In this document: positions 17,460 to 31,344 of the stretch, piece by piece
Layout: each line of letters starts with the position of its first letter
Position numbering within the stretch: position 1 is the stretch's first letter
Source: Hydrogenophaga sp.
GTDB taxonomy: Bacteria > Pseudomonadota > Gammaproteobacteria > Burkholderiales > Burkholderiaceae_C
Assembly: GCF_014773545.1 (NCBI RefSeq)
Contig: NZ_SDDV01000001.1
Location: 124,001-188,000, forward strand
Direction of reading: 5' to 3'
Length of the DNA stretch: 64,000 nucleotides
Notes under the pieces: generated by a model
Databases searched by the model: none
What the model was told of the DNA's origin: nothing
Seen by the model: only the letters and a program-made list of their open reading frames with translations
Program-made: the position numbers and the translations under genes

Positions 17460-19814
17460 ATGCCAGTCACCGAACCGTTGACCCTCGTGCTTGTCTTGGT
17501 GTGCGTCCACTTGGTTTTTGCCATGGCATTTTTCACCTTGACGCGCCACCACCCCAGCGTGCCCGGTCCGGGCTGGTGGGCGTTGGCCAGTGTGCTCGGC
17601 GTGCTGGCGGTGCTGCTGATTGGCTTGCGTTCGCGCGCGCCCGATATGCTCTCCATTGCCTTGGGCAATACCGTCTTGTTGGCCAGTCTGGTGTTGGTCT
17701 GGTTCGGGCTACGCCGCTACCTGGACTTGCAACTGCCCCTGCGCGCTGCCGGGGCCGCTCTGCTGGCGCTGTTCGGTGCACATGCGCTGCTCTATATCAA
17801 CTCGGACGCAGGGGCCCCTAGCATGGCGCTGGAGGTCTTGGCCATCATCGTGCTGGTTTTGTGCGTCTGGCGCGACCTGCGCCAGCACCGCTTGACGCGA
17901 CAGTCGCGCGAGATGCGCGCCTTCAAGCGACTGGTCGCGACCGATGCGTTGCTGATGGCCTTGCTGCTGTTGCCGCTGATTCTGTGGTGGCCCGCCAGTG
18001 CCGAGGTCGCGCCGTATGGCTGGTTGGCGCGTGCGCTGCTGATTTTCTATCTGCTCAACATACTGATGGGGGCTGTGCTCTGCATCACGCTGGTGTCGTA
18101 TCGCTTGCAGCAAGACAGCGAGCGTGGGCGGCAGGTGTTGCAGACGCGCGAGGCGCAGTCGCGTGCACTGATCGACAATCTGGGTGCTGCGGTGATGGTT
18201 TTTCGGCCCGACCAGACGCTGGTCAGCGTCAACAACGCCGCTCGCTGCTTCCTGGGCTGGAGCGAGGAGCAGGTCCACCCGGTGCTGCCCGAGTCGATGG
18301 CGCAGGACTGGCGCATGCTGCGCGAGGATGGACAGCCCATGCGTCGGCACGAAATGCCATTCTTTCGCGTGCTGGCCACAGCGCAGCCGGTGCGCGACGT
18401 GATTTTTGGCATGACAGCCCAGACGCAGACGCCGCTGCGCTGGGCCTTGTGCAGCGCCTATCCGGAGACCGACGCCATGGGCGGGTTGCGCCATGTGGTG
18501 CTGACTTTTGTCGACATCACCTCGCTCAAACAGGCGCAGCAGCAGCAAAAATCACTTGAGGGCCAACTCGCGCAGGCGCAAAAAATGGAAGCACTAGGGA
18601 CGCTGGCCGGCGGCGTGGCGCACGACTTCAACAACATCCTGGCAGCCATTCTGGGCAATGCCGAGCTGGCCCGCCAAGACCTGCCCGACGGCGCGGCGGT
18701 GCACCGCAGTCTGCTAGAAATCAGCACCGCGGCCCGACGCGGCCGCGAACTGGTGCGTCAGGTGCTGGCCTACAGCCGCCAGCAGCCGATGGCACCCGAG
18801 CCGGTTGATCTGACCCAGGTACTGGCTGAGACCTGCGTCCTGTTGCGCGCCGGGATAGCGCCCAAGATCGAGCTGCTGCAGACTTGCGGTGCCGACATGG
18901 CACCGATTCTGGCCGACTCGACCCAGCTCAGTCAGGTGCTGCTGAACCTGGGCACCAACGCCTGCCACGCCTTGCAGGGGCAAGCCGGGCGGATCGAATT
19001 CAGACTCGATCAACTGCCGCCGGGCGACGGCCGAATCCCTGCGGAACTGGCGCCGCTGTGTGCGGCGCGCGGGGTCGCGGCGGTGCGCTTGCAGGTGCAG
19101 GACGACGGCTGCGGCATGGACGCAAGCACCCGCGCCCGCATTTTCGAGCCCTTTTTTACCACCAAGCAAGTCGGCAGCGGCACCGGCCTGGGTTTGTCGG
19201 TGGTGCTGGGCATCGTGCAGGCGCACGGCGGCGTCATCGAGGTCGACAGCGCACCTGGCGCGGGCACCACATTCACCCTCTATTTCCCTGCCATGGCAGC
19301 GCCGCCAGCGCCTGCTGCTTCACTTGCTGTGCAAAAGCATGACGCCGTTGAAGGCACAATGGCTGCCAGCGCCGCTGCCGATTTTCGAGCAGCCCACACC
19401 GTGGAGCCTACTGACATGGCCGACACCACAAGCGATAATCCGCGTCATATTTTGTATCTCGACGACGACGACGCGCTGGTGTTTCTGGTGCGTCGCCTGC
19501 TCGAGCGGCGCGGCTACAAAGTCAGCGCCTTCACCGACCAGGCGCAGGCCATTGAAGCCGTGCGCCGCCAGCCCGACGGCTTTGATCTGCTGCTGAGCGA
19601 CTACAACATGCCCGGCATGTCGGGGCTGGACGTGGCGCGGGCGGTGCTGGCCATCAACCCGGCGCTGTCGGTGGCGCTGGCATCGGGGTATATCACCGAC
19701 GAATTGCAGTCGAGCGCGCTGGCCGCCGGCGTGCGCGAAGTGGTCTTCAAGACCGACGCGGTAGAACAATTTTGTGAGGTGGTGGCGCGTCTGGCGCGGC
19801 CGAAGCCGATCTGA
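17460..19814 (+). CDS. Hybrid sensor histidine kinase with C-terminal receiver domain
   Basis: A 784-residue membrane sensor. Residues ~1-210 hold about six hydrophobic helices, followed by a PAS domain (AQSRALIDNLGAAVMVFRP onward). The HisKA dimerisation segment contains LAGGVAHDFNNILAAILGN with the phosphorylated His at ~388. ATP-binding motifs are NLGTNACHAL, DDGCGMD, FEPFFTTK and GTGLGLSVV. The C-terminal receiver has LLLSDYNMPGMSG with the phospho-acceptor Asp at ~714 and VFKTD as the conserved Lys site. ATG 17460 begins the first helix; 17424 is an alternative. No separate response regulator or DNA-binding partner is adjacent, so its target is unknown. Confidence 0.88.
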   Translation: MPVTEPLTLVLVLVCVHLVFAMAFFTLTRHHPSVPGPGWWALASVLGVLAVLLIGLRSRAPDMLSIALGNTVLLASLVLVWFGLRRYLDLQLPLRAAGAALLALFGAHALLYINSDAGAPSMALEVLAIIVLVLCVWRDLRQHRLTRQSREMRAFKRLVATDALLMALLLLPLILWWPASAEVAPYGWLARALLIFYLLNILMGAVLCITLVSYRLQQDSERGRQVLQTREAQSRALIDNLGAAVMVFRPDQTLVSVNNAARCFLGWSEEQVHPVLPESMAQDWRMLREDGQPMRRHEMPFFRVLATAQPVRDVIFGMTAQTQTPLRWALCSAYPETDAMGGLRHVVLTFVDITSLKQAQQQQKSLEGQLAQAQKMEALGTLAGGVAHDFNNILAAILGNAELARQDLPDGAAVHRSLLEISTAARRGRELVRQVLAYSRQQPMAPEPVDLTQVLAETCVLLRAGIAPKIELLQTCGADMAPILADSTQLSQVLLNLGTNACHALQGQAGRIEFRLDQLPPGDGRIPAELAPLCAARGVAAVRLQVQDDGCGMDASTRARIFEPFFTTKQVGSGTGLGLSVVLGIVQAHGGVIEVDSAPGAGTTFTLYFPAMAAPPAPAASLAVQKHDAVEGTMAASAAADFRAAHTVEPTDMADTTSDNPRHILYLDDDDALVFLVRRLLERRGYKVSAFTDQAQAIEAVRRQPDGFDLLLSDYNMPGMSGLDVARAVLAINPALSVALASGYITDELQSSALAAGVREVVFKTDAVEQFCEVVARLARPKPI

Positions 19815-19821
19815 GAGGTCG

Positions 19822-19846
19822 GCCAGCGCGAGCCGGCGGCGCTGGC
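19822..19846. terminator. Hairpin between convergent kinase and aminotransferase genes
   Basis: A perfect 8-bp stem GCCAGCGC (19822-19829) / GCGCTGGC (19839-19846) sits in the 77-base gap between two convergent stop codons. It has no T-run, so terminator function is only suggested by position. Confidence 0.35.
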
Positions 19847-19891
19847 GCGTGCCGGGCGGTTTGATCTGCAACTGCGCGGGCAGGCATTTGG

Positions 19892-21181
19892 TCAAGCCGC
19901 GCCGGGTGGCAAGCACTGGCGCACCGTCTGCGCCAGCGCCTTGATGCCGCTGCGGATGTGCTCGGCGCTGGCGCTGGCGAACGACAGGCGCAGCGTGCGC
20001 GGGTCGGCGTGCTGGGCGTAGAACGCGGCGCCGGGCACGAAGGCCACGCCATTTTCCACCGCCTGCGGCAGCAGTTCGACGGCGCTCAGGCCCGCAGGCA
20101 GTCGCAGCCACAAAAAAAGGCCGCCGGCGGGCGCGTCCCAGTGCACGTCCAGGCCGCTCATCTGCTCGCGCAGGGCCTCCAGCATGGTCTGGCACTGGCG
20201 CTTATAGCGTGCGCGCACGCTGGGCAGGTGACGCTCCAAATAGCCGTCCTTGATGACCTCGAGCGCCAGGCGTTGGTTCAAGCTCGGGGTGTGCAGGTCG
20301 GCAGCCTGCTTGGCTTGCAATAGTTTGGGGTAAAGGGCGTCAGGGGCGACGACGAAGCCCAGGCGCAGTCCGGGCGCCAGGATTTTGGAAAACGAACCCA
20401 GGTAGATGCAGCCTTCGGGGTGAATGGCGCTCAGGGGCGCCGGCGCGGGCGCGTCGAACCAGAGTTCACCATAGGGATTGTCCTCCACCAGCGGCAGGCC
20501 GACGCGGTGGGCGACCTGCGCCAGCGCCAGCCGTCGCGCCGCGCTCATGCTACGACCGGTCGGGTTTTGAAAGTTCGGCAACACATACAAAAAGCGCGCC
20601 GCCGTCGAAGGGGGGTGAACGGGGTCCAGATTGAGTGTGAGCAAGCGACGGCGCTGCGGATCGTCCGCATGATCGGGGCCGCGGTTCAGTTGCTCGAGCA
20701 GCGAGTCTACAGCGACGCCTTCGGCGTCGCTGGCCACGCCCTCGATCGATGGCTCCATGGACGCAAAGGCTTGCAAAGCGCCCAGGTGGGTTGGGTTCTC
20801 CACCAGCACCCGGCTGCCGGCATCGAGCAAAACCTTGCTCACCAAATCCAATCCTTGCTGGCTGCCGGTGGTGATCAGCACCTGAGCCGGATTGACCGCC
20901 CACGGCAGACTGGCCGCCACCCATTCGCGCAGCGGCGCATAGCCCGCGCTGTCGGCGTATTGCAGGGCGGCGCGGCCGTGTTCTACCCCATGACCGCGCA
21001 GCACGCGCTCGCAGGCGACGGCAAACGCATCGACGGCAAAGCTATTGAGCTCGGGCAGGCCGCCGGCCAGGCTGACAACGCCGGGTTTCTCGGTCAACTG
21101 CAGGATTTCACGGATCAGCGACAGGCTCATCCGTTCATTGCGGCGGGCCAGAATCCAGGGGAAAGGCGGCAGCGCGTTCAT
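19892..21181 (-). CDS. PLP-dependent aminotransferase (class I/II, 2-aminoadipate type)
   Basis: A 429-residue fold-type I aminotransferase. Signatures: GVVSLAGGLPELNSF, ITTGSQQGLDLVSKVLLD, NFQNPTGRSMS, and YLGSFSKILAPGLRLGFVVAP, in which the PLP-binding Lys is in SFSK. It resembles the aminotransferase part of MocR/LysN proteins but has no DNA-binding N-terminus. The ATG at 21181 is preferred because AAGGA lies 6 bases upstream; a longer frame would begin inside the inverted repeat at 21210. Likely substrates are branched or aromatic amino acids or 2-aminoadipate; that is inferred from family. Confidence 0.87.
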   Translation of the reverse strand: MNALPPFPWILARRNERMSLSLIREILQLTEKPGVVSLAGGLPELNSFAVDAFAVACERVLRGHGVEHGRAALQYADSAGYAPLREWVAASLPWAVNPAQVLITTGSQQGLDLVSKVLLDAGSRVLVENPTHLGALQAFASMEPSIEGVASDAEGVAVDSLLEQLNRGPDHADDPQRRRLLTLNLDPVHPPSTAARFLYVLPNFQNPTGRSMSAARRLALAQVAHRVGLPLVEDNPYGELWFDAPAPAPLSAIHPEGCIYLGSFSKILAPGLRLGFVVAPDALYPKLLQAKQAADLHTPSLNQRLALEVIKDGYLERHLPSVRARYKRQCQTMLEALREQMSGLDVHWDAPAGGLFLWLRLPAGLSAVELLPQAVENGVAFVPGAAFYAQHADPRTLRLSFASASAEHIRSGIKALAQTVRQCLPPGAA

Positions 21182-21209
21182 CGGCAATCCTTGCAATTCG
21201 TCTGAATAC

Positions 21210-21231
21210 AATCGGGGTCAGATTCCAATTA
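21210..21231. repeat. Left inverted repeat of the RAYT element
   Basis: A 22-base sequence beginning AATCGGGGTCAGATTCCAAT is the exact reverse complement of 22773-22794. It lies 29 bases upstream of the aminotransferase start codon and 31 bases before the transposase ATG. Confidence 0.9.
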
Positions 21232-21261
21232 TTCCAAGCATCAGGCAGCGAGCACGCCGAC

Positions 21262-22032
21262 ATGGCCCGACTTCCCCGACTCACGGTGCCCGGTTATGCG
21301 CACCACCTGATCCAGCGCGGCAACAACCGGCAGCCCATTTTCGCGCGGCCTGACGATTATCGGCATCTGCTGGCCTTGCTGGCCGAGAATGCGGCCAAGT
21401 TTCGGGTCGCGATTCACGCCTATGTGCTGATGAGCAACCACTTTCACCTGTTGGCTACACCCGAGACCAGCGACGGACTGCCGCAGATGATGCAGGCCTT
21501 GGGGCGGCGCTACGTGCGCTATTTCAACGACTGCCAGAGCCGCAGCGGCACCTTGTGGGAAGGGCGTTATCGCTCGACGCTGATCGAATCCGAGCGCTAC
21601 CTGCTGGTTTGCATGGCTTACATCGACCTCAATCCAGTGCGCGCGGGCCTGACGGCGCAGGCGCAAGACTATCCCTGGTCGAGCCACGCGCACTACATCG
21701 GGCAGCGGCTCGACCGGCTCATCACGCCGCATCCGCTGGCCTGGTCGCTGGGAAACACGCCTTTTGCCCGCGAGGCGGCCTATGCCGATCTGGTGCGCGC
21801 CGGTCTGGGGTCCGAGCAGCAAACGGTGCTGACCCGCTCGACCCTGAGCGGCTGGGCCCTGGGCGGGCCGGATTTCGTTGCCGATCTGCAACGGCGCACC
21901 GAGCGCCGGATCAGCCCCATGCGCGCCGGCCGACCGCTCCTGAAAGCCAAGGAGCCGCATTCCATGCAAGCTGACTGCAAAGAATCGAGTTTGAAAAAAA
22001 ATGGAAATCCAATGAAAGAAAGCAACGCATGA
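21262..22032 (+). CDS. REP-associated tyrosine transposase (Y1 transposase, HUH)
   Basis: A 256-residue Y1 transposase. The N-terminal start LPRLTVPGYAHHLIQRGNN and the metal-binding HUH motif within YVLMSNHFHLLATP (HFH) are clear. The catalytic tyrosine candidate lies in ERYLLVCMAYIDLNPVRAGL, with the RAYT-typical YIDLNPVRAGL string. RAYTs cleave single-stranded REP DNA. The C-terminal ~35 residues are basic and low-complexity. The stop codon overlaps the next ORF by 4 bases (ATGA). Confidence 0.92.
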   Translation: MARLPRLTVPGYAHHLIQRGNNRQPIFARPDDYRHLLALLAENAAKFRVAIHAYVLMSNHFHLLATPETSDGLPQMMQALGRRYVRYFNDCQSRSGTLWEGRYRSTLIESERYLLVCMAYIDLNPVRAGLTAQAQDYPWSSHAHYIGQRLDRLITPHPLAWSLGNTPFAREAAYADLVRAGLGSEQQTVLTRSTLSGWALGGPDFVADLQRRTERRISPMRAGRPLLKAKEPHSMQADCKESSLKKNGNPMKESNA

Positions 22033-22676
22033 GTTTTCTTAATCAGCTCAAGCAACAGGCGCAATCGCTGCAGGCGCAGCAGGGCGCGCAGATCAAGGAT
22101 CTGGAGGCCAACACCGCTGTGACCGAGCTTGCCTGCAAGACCGTTTGGCACTATTTCGCCGATCTGCCACGCCAGCTCAACGTGATCGAGCCCGCCGCAG
22201 CGGCGCTGAGTCTGGACGGCAAGACACCGTGGCCGGCGATGAAGCAGACCGACTTTCGCTTCGATGCGCGCAAGAAAATGCTGCGCGACAGGGAAGTGTT
22301 TGACTACCTCGTGCTGGGCTGGCGGCTGGTGCCGCGCGACGGCACCGCAGGCAAGTCCCGCGTGAAGGTGAACTTTCCTCCCGACCTGGAGCGGGTCGAG
22401 CGCCGCTTGCGTGCCGCTCATGTGCCGTATGAACGGCAGGAGCTGCGTCACCCTGAGACCAACGGCTTGCAGTCCATCGTGTTCGAGTACGAATGGGCTG
22501 CGAACGCCAGCGTGCTCGTGACGGCCGAGCACGACATCGCCGTGTTGCAGTTCCGGCTGGCGGGCGTCAACGGACTGGAGATCGTGAAAACCAGCTACCG
22601 TGCGGACCAGATCCATCACGCGGTGCTGGACGAGTTGGCAAAGCTCATCGTGAGCGAGTCGAGCTGCTTTCTCTGA
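22029..22676 (+). CDS. Hypothetical protein coupled to the RAYT gene
   Basis: A 215-residue soluble protein starting MSFLNQLKQQAQSLQAQQ, a glutamine-rich amphipathic helix that may be a coiled coil. The rest is mixed alpha/beta with no transmembrane segment and no motif I recognise. Only one cysteine pair of note occurs (ACKTVWHYF, SSCFL). The start codon overlaps the transposase stop (ATGA), and both ORFs lie inside the inverted repeats. This could be cargo, a transposase accessory factor, or an unrelated host gene next to which the RAYT inserted. I cannot assign a function. Confidence 0.6.
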   Translation: MSFLNQLKQQAQSLQAQQGAQIKDLEANTAVTELACKTVWHYFADLPRQLNVIEPAAAALSLDGKTPWPAMKQTDFRFDARKKMLRDREVFDYLVLGWRLVPRDGTAGKSRVKVNFPPDLERVERRLRAAHVPYERQELRHPETNGLQSIVFEYEWAANASVLVTAEHDIAVLQFRLAGVNGLEIVKTSYRADQIHHAVLDELAKLIVSESSCFL

Positions 22677-22731
22677 GTGTTCGCCGTGCTGCCAGCAGGG
22701 GACGGAACGGGGTATGGATTTCAGTTTTCTT

Positions 22732-22746
22732 AATCTGTCCCCGATT
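22732..22746. repeat. Third copy of the RAYT repeat core
   Basis: AATCTGTCCCCGATT differs at one base from AATCTGACCCCGATT in the right inverted repeat (22780-22794), in direct orientation 48 bases upstream. It sits in an otherwise non-coding 190-base stretch after the hypothetical ORF. Confidence 0.7.
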
Positions 22747-22772
22747 TATTGAAAATTGATTTTTAAGGCAAT

Positions 22773-22794
22773 TAATTGGAATCTGACCCCGATT
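22773..22794. repeat. Right inverted repeat of the RAYT element
   Basis: Exact 22-base reverse complement of 21210-21231, ending CTGACCCCGATT. It stops 7 bases before the -35 hexamer of the gltB promoter. Confidence 0.9.
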
Positions 22795-22801
22795 AAAAGT
22801 T

Positions 22802-22830
22802 TTGAAAATTTTGCTGTGGCGCACTAGAAT
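22802..22830 (+). promoter_or_regulatory. Predicted sigma-70 promoter for gltBD
   Basis: TTGAAA (22802-22807), a 17-base spacer and TAGAAT (22825-22830) form a near-consensus promoter. Transcription should begin near 22837, 34 bases before the gltB ATG, whose AAGGAAG ribosome-binding site is at 22860-22866. It lies immediately outside the right inverted repeat. Confidence 0.78.
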
Positions 22831-22870
22831 CGAGCGCTCCGTTTTTTGCCCCCACCGAGAAGGAAGCGCC

Positions 22871-27649
<4,779 letters not shown>

Positions 27650-27682
27650 GCCCGGAACGCACGCACACCAAGGACACGCAGC

Positions 27683-29164
<1,482 letters not shown>

Positions 29165-29250
29165 GTGGCAGCCCGCACAGCGGTCAGCGGGTTTTCCCTC
29201 GTCCCTTATGATCTCCGGATCGGAAGCCCTATTTTCCGATCGCCGTCTTC

Positions 29251-30081
29251 ATGCCCAGCCCCACATCTTCTGCTCTGGTCGAGTTTCGCAGTCTTAGCTT
29301 TGCTTACGGTGAACGTGCCGTCGTCGAGCGCATTTCGCTGCAGATTCCGCGCGGCAAGGTCACCACGCTGATGGGCGCTTCGGGCGGCGGCAAGACCACG
29401 CTGCTGCGTCTGATGGGCGGTCAGGTGCGCGCGCAAAGCGGCGCGCTGCTGTTTGACGGCGAGGACGTGACCTGCATGGACAAAACCGCGCTGTACGCGG
29501 CGCGCCGTCGCATGGGCATGTTGTTTCAGTTTGGCGCGCTGTTCACAGACCTGAGCGTGTTCGACAACGTGGCTTTTCCGCTGCGCGAACACACCCGGCT
29601 GCCCGCGGCGCTGGTGCGCGACATCGTGCTGATGAAGCTGCACGCGGTGGGCCTGCGCGGCGCGCGCGATCTGATGCCGGCCGAGCTCTCGGGCGGCATG
29701 GCGCGGCGCGTGGCGCTGGCGCGCGCGATCGCGCTCGACCCCGAACTGGTGATGTACGACGAGCCGTTTTCCGGCCTCGACCCGATCTCGCTGGGCACCG
29801 CGGCGCGCCTGATCCGCCAGCTCAACGACACGCTGGGCCTGACCAGCGTGGTGGTGTCGCACGAACTGGAGCAGACCTTTGCCATTGCCGACCACGTGGT
29901 GCTGCTGGCCCATGGCCGCGTCGCCATCGAGGGTACGCCGCAGCAGGTGCGCGACAGCCGCGACCCGTTGATCCAGCAATACGTGCAGGCGCTGCCGGAC
30001 GGGCCGGTGCGCTTTCACTACCCCGGCCCCTCGGTGGCGGCCGATTTCGGCCCCGCGGGCCGCAGCGGGGTGCAGGCATGA
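29251..30081 (+). CDS. mlaF: Phospholipid ABC transporter ATP-binding protein MlaF
   Basis: A 276-residue ATPase of the Mla system that moves phospholipids between outer and inner membrane. Walker A GASGGGKTTL, signature LSGGMARRVALARAI, Walker B ELVMYDEPFSGLDP and the switch His (VVSHELEQ) are all present. It begins the mlaFEDACB set; its stop overlaps the mlaE ATG by 4 bases. The C-terminal ~20 residues are family-typical extra tail. No convincing ribosome-binding site is visible. Confidence 0.93.
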   Translation: MPSPTSSALVEFRSLSFAYGERAVVERISLQIPRGKVTTLMGASGGGKTTLLRLMGGQVRAQSGALLFDGEDVTCMDKTALYAARRRMGMLFQFGALFTDLSVFDNVAFPLREHTRLPAALVRDIVLMKLHAVGLRGARDLMPAELSGGMARRVALARAIALDPELVMYDEPFSGLDPISLGTAARLIRQLNDTLGLTSVVVSHELEQTFAIADHVVLLAHGRVAIEGTPQQVRDSRDPLIQQYVQALPDGPVRFHYPGPSVAADFGPAGRSGVQA

Positions 30082-30860
30082 GGTGGTGGCATCCGGCCCG
30101 GCTGGGTTTTGCCGTGCGCCAGGGGCTGGCCAACCTGGGTCAGGGCGCGCGCTTGTTTTTTCGTTTGCTGCTGCTGAGCGGGTCGAGCTGGCGCCGCTTT
30201 GGCCTGATTCGCGACCAGATCCATTTTCTGGGCAACTATTCGCTCTCCATCATCGCCGTCTCGGGCCTGTTCGTTGGCTTTGTCTTTGGCTTGCAGGGCT
30301 ACTACACGCTGGAGCGCTTTGGCGCCACCGAAGCGCTCGGGCTGCTGGTGACGCTGTCGCTGGTGCGTGAAATCGGGCCGGTGGTCACCGCGCTGCTGTT
30401 TGCCGGACGCGCCGGTACCTCGCTCACTGCCGAAATTGGCTTGATGAAAGCCGGCGAGCAAATCAGCGTGATGGAGATGATGGCGGTCGACCCGATCGAC
30501 CGCGTGCTGGCGCCGCGCCTGTGGGCCGGCATCATCGCCATGCCCTTGCTGGCCGCGGTGTTCAGCGCCATGGGAATCATTGGCGGCTGGGTCGTCGGCG
30601 TGCTGATGATTGGCATCGACGCCGGTGCGTTCTGGAGCCAGATCCAGGGCGGCGTCGACGTCTGGGCCGACGTTGGCAGCGGCATTGTCAAAAGCCTGGT
30701 GTTTGGCGTTGCCGTGACCTTTATCGCGCTGCTGCAGGGATTCGAGGCGCATCCGACGCCCGAAGGGGTGGCGCGCGCGACCACGCGCACCGTGGTCATG
30801 GCTTCTCTGACCGTGCTGGGCCTGAACTTTATGCTCACGGCAATGATGTTTAATATTTGA
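30078..30860 (+). CDS. mlaE: Phospholipid ABC transporter permease MlaE
   Basis: A 260-residue inner-membrane permease with five to six hydrophobic helices. The family motifs FVFGLQGYYTLERFGATEALG, VREIGPVVTALLFAGRAGTS, GEQISVMEMMAVDP and FEAHPTPEGVARATTRTVV are present. It dimerises and is driven by MlaF. It overlaps mlaF by 4 bases (ATGA) and is followed 4 bases after its stop by mlaD. Confidence 0.94.
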   Translation: MRWWHPARLGFAVRQGLANLGQGARLFFRLLLLSGSSWRRFGLIRDQIHFLGNYSLSIIAVSGLFVGFVFGLQGYYTLERFGATEALGLLVTLSLVREIGPVVTALLFAGRAGTSLTAEIGLMKAGEQISVMEMMAVDPIDRVLAPRLWAGIIAMPLLAAVFSAMGIIGGWVVGVLMIGIDAGAFWSQIQGGVDVWADVGSGIVKSLVFGVAVTFIALLQGFEAHPTPEGVARATTRTVVMASLTVLGLNFMLTAMMFNI

Positions 30861-30864
30861 CGTT

Positions 30865-31344
30865 ATGCAAGCTTCCAAAATCGATGTCTGGGTCGGCCTG
30901 TTCGTGCTTGTCGGCACCGCCGCCGTCCTGTTTTTGTCACTGCAGGCGGCCAATCTGCTGGGCCTGAGCTTTGAGCCGACCTACCGCGTCAGCGCCCGCT
31001 TCGACGACGTGGGCGGCCTCAGGCCGCAGGCGGCGGTGCGCAGCGCCGGTGTGGTGGTCGGGCGGGTGCACAGCATCAGCTTCGATGACCAGACCTTTCA
31101 GGCCGAAGTCAAGCTCGAACTCGAGGCGCGCTACGCTTTCCCGCGCGACAGTTCGCTGAAGATTCTCACCAGCGGTCTGCTGGGCGAGCAGTACATCGGC
31201 ATCGTTCCCGGGGCCGACGAACGCGTGCTGGCCGAAGGTGACGTGCTGCGGCAAACCCAGTCAGCGGTGGTGCTGGAAAATCTGATTGGCCAGTTCTTGT
31301 TCAACCGCGCCGACAGCGGCGCTGCGGCTGACGAGGCACAATGA
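30865..31344 (+). CDS. mlaD: Phospholipid-binding MCE protein MlaD
   Basis: A 159-residue MCE-domain protein anchored by one N-terminal helix (VGLFVLVGTAAVLFLSLQAANLL). The MCE signature VSARFDDVGGLRPQAAVRSAGVVVGRV follows. It forms a periplasmic hexameric ring on MlaE. The stop overlaps the mlaA start by 4 bases. Confidence 0.93.
   Translation: MQASKIDVWVGLFVLVGTAAVLFLSLQAANLLGLSFEPTYRVSARFDDVGGLRPQAAVRSAGVVVGRVHSISFDDQTFQAEVKLELEARYAFPRDSSLKILTSGLLGEQYIGIVPGADERVLAEGDVLRQTQSAVVLENLIGQFLFNRADSGAAADEAQ

Larger units (their letters stand above)
21210..22794 (+). mobile_element. REP-associated tyrosine transposase (RAYT) element, two ORFs
   Basis: The 1585-bp segment is bounded by exact 22-bp inverted repeats and contains an IS200/REP-type transposase followed by a coupled ORF of unknown function. 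A third related copy (AATCTGTCCCCGATT, 22732-22746, 14 of 15 matching the right repeat) lies just inside the right end. I see no target duplication, as expected for this transposase class. RAYTs are usually single-copy and associated with REP repeats, so this may be a domesticated gene flanked by inverted REPs rather than a mobile unit. Confidence 0.65.

Noticed and set aside
21181-21211. Longer aminotransferase start (ten extra residues)
   Set aside because: That start lies inside the transposase element's inverted repeat, whereas the ATG at 21181 has its own AAGGA site.
29218-29241. Hairpin GATCGGAA/TTCCGATC between gltD and mlaF as a terminator
   Set aside because: An 8-bp stem with an 8-base loop but no following T-run; it could equally be a weak regulatory hairpin, so it was not listed as a terminator.
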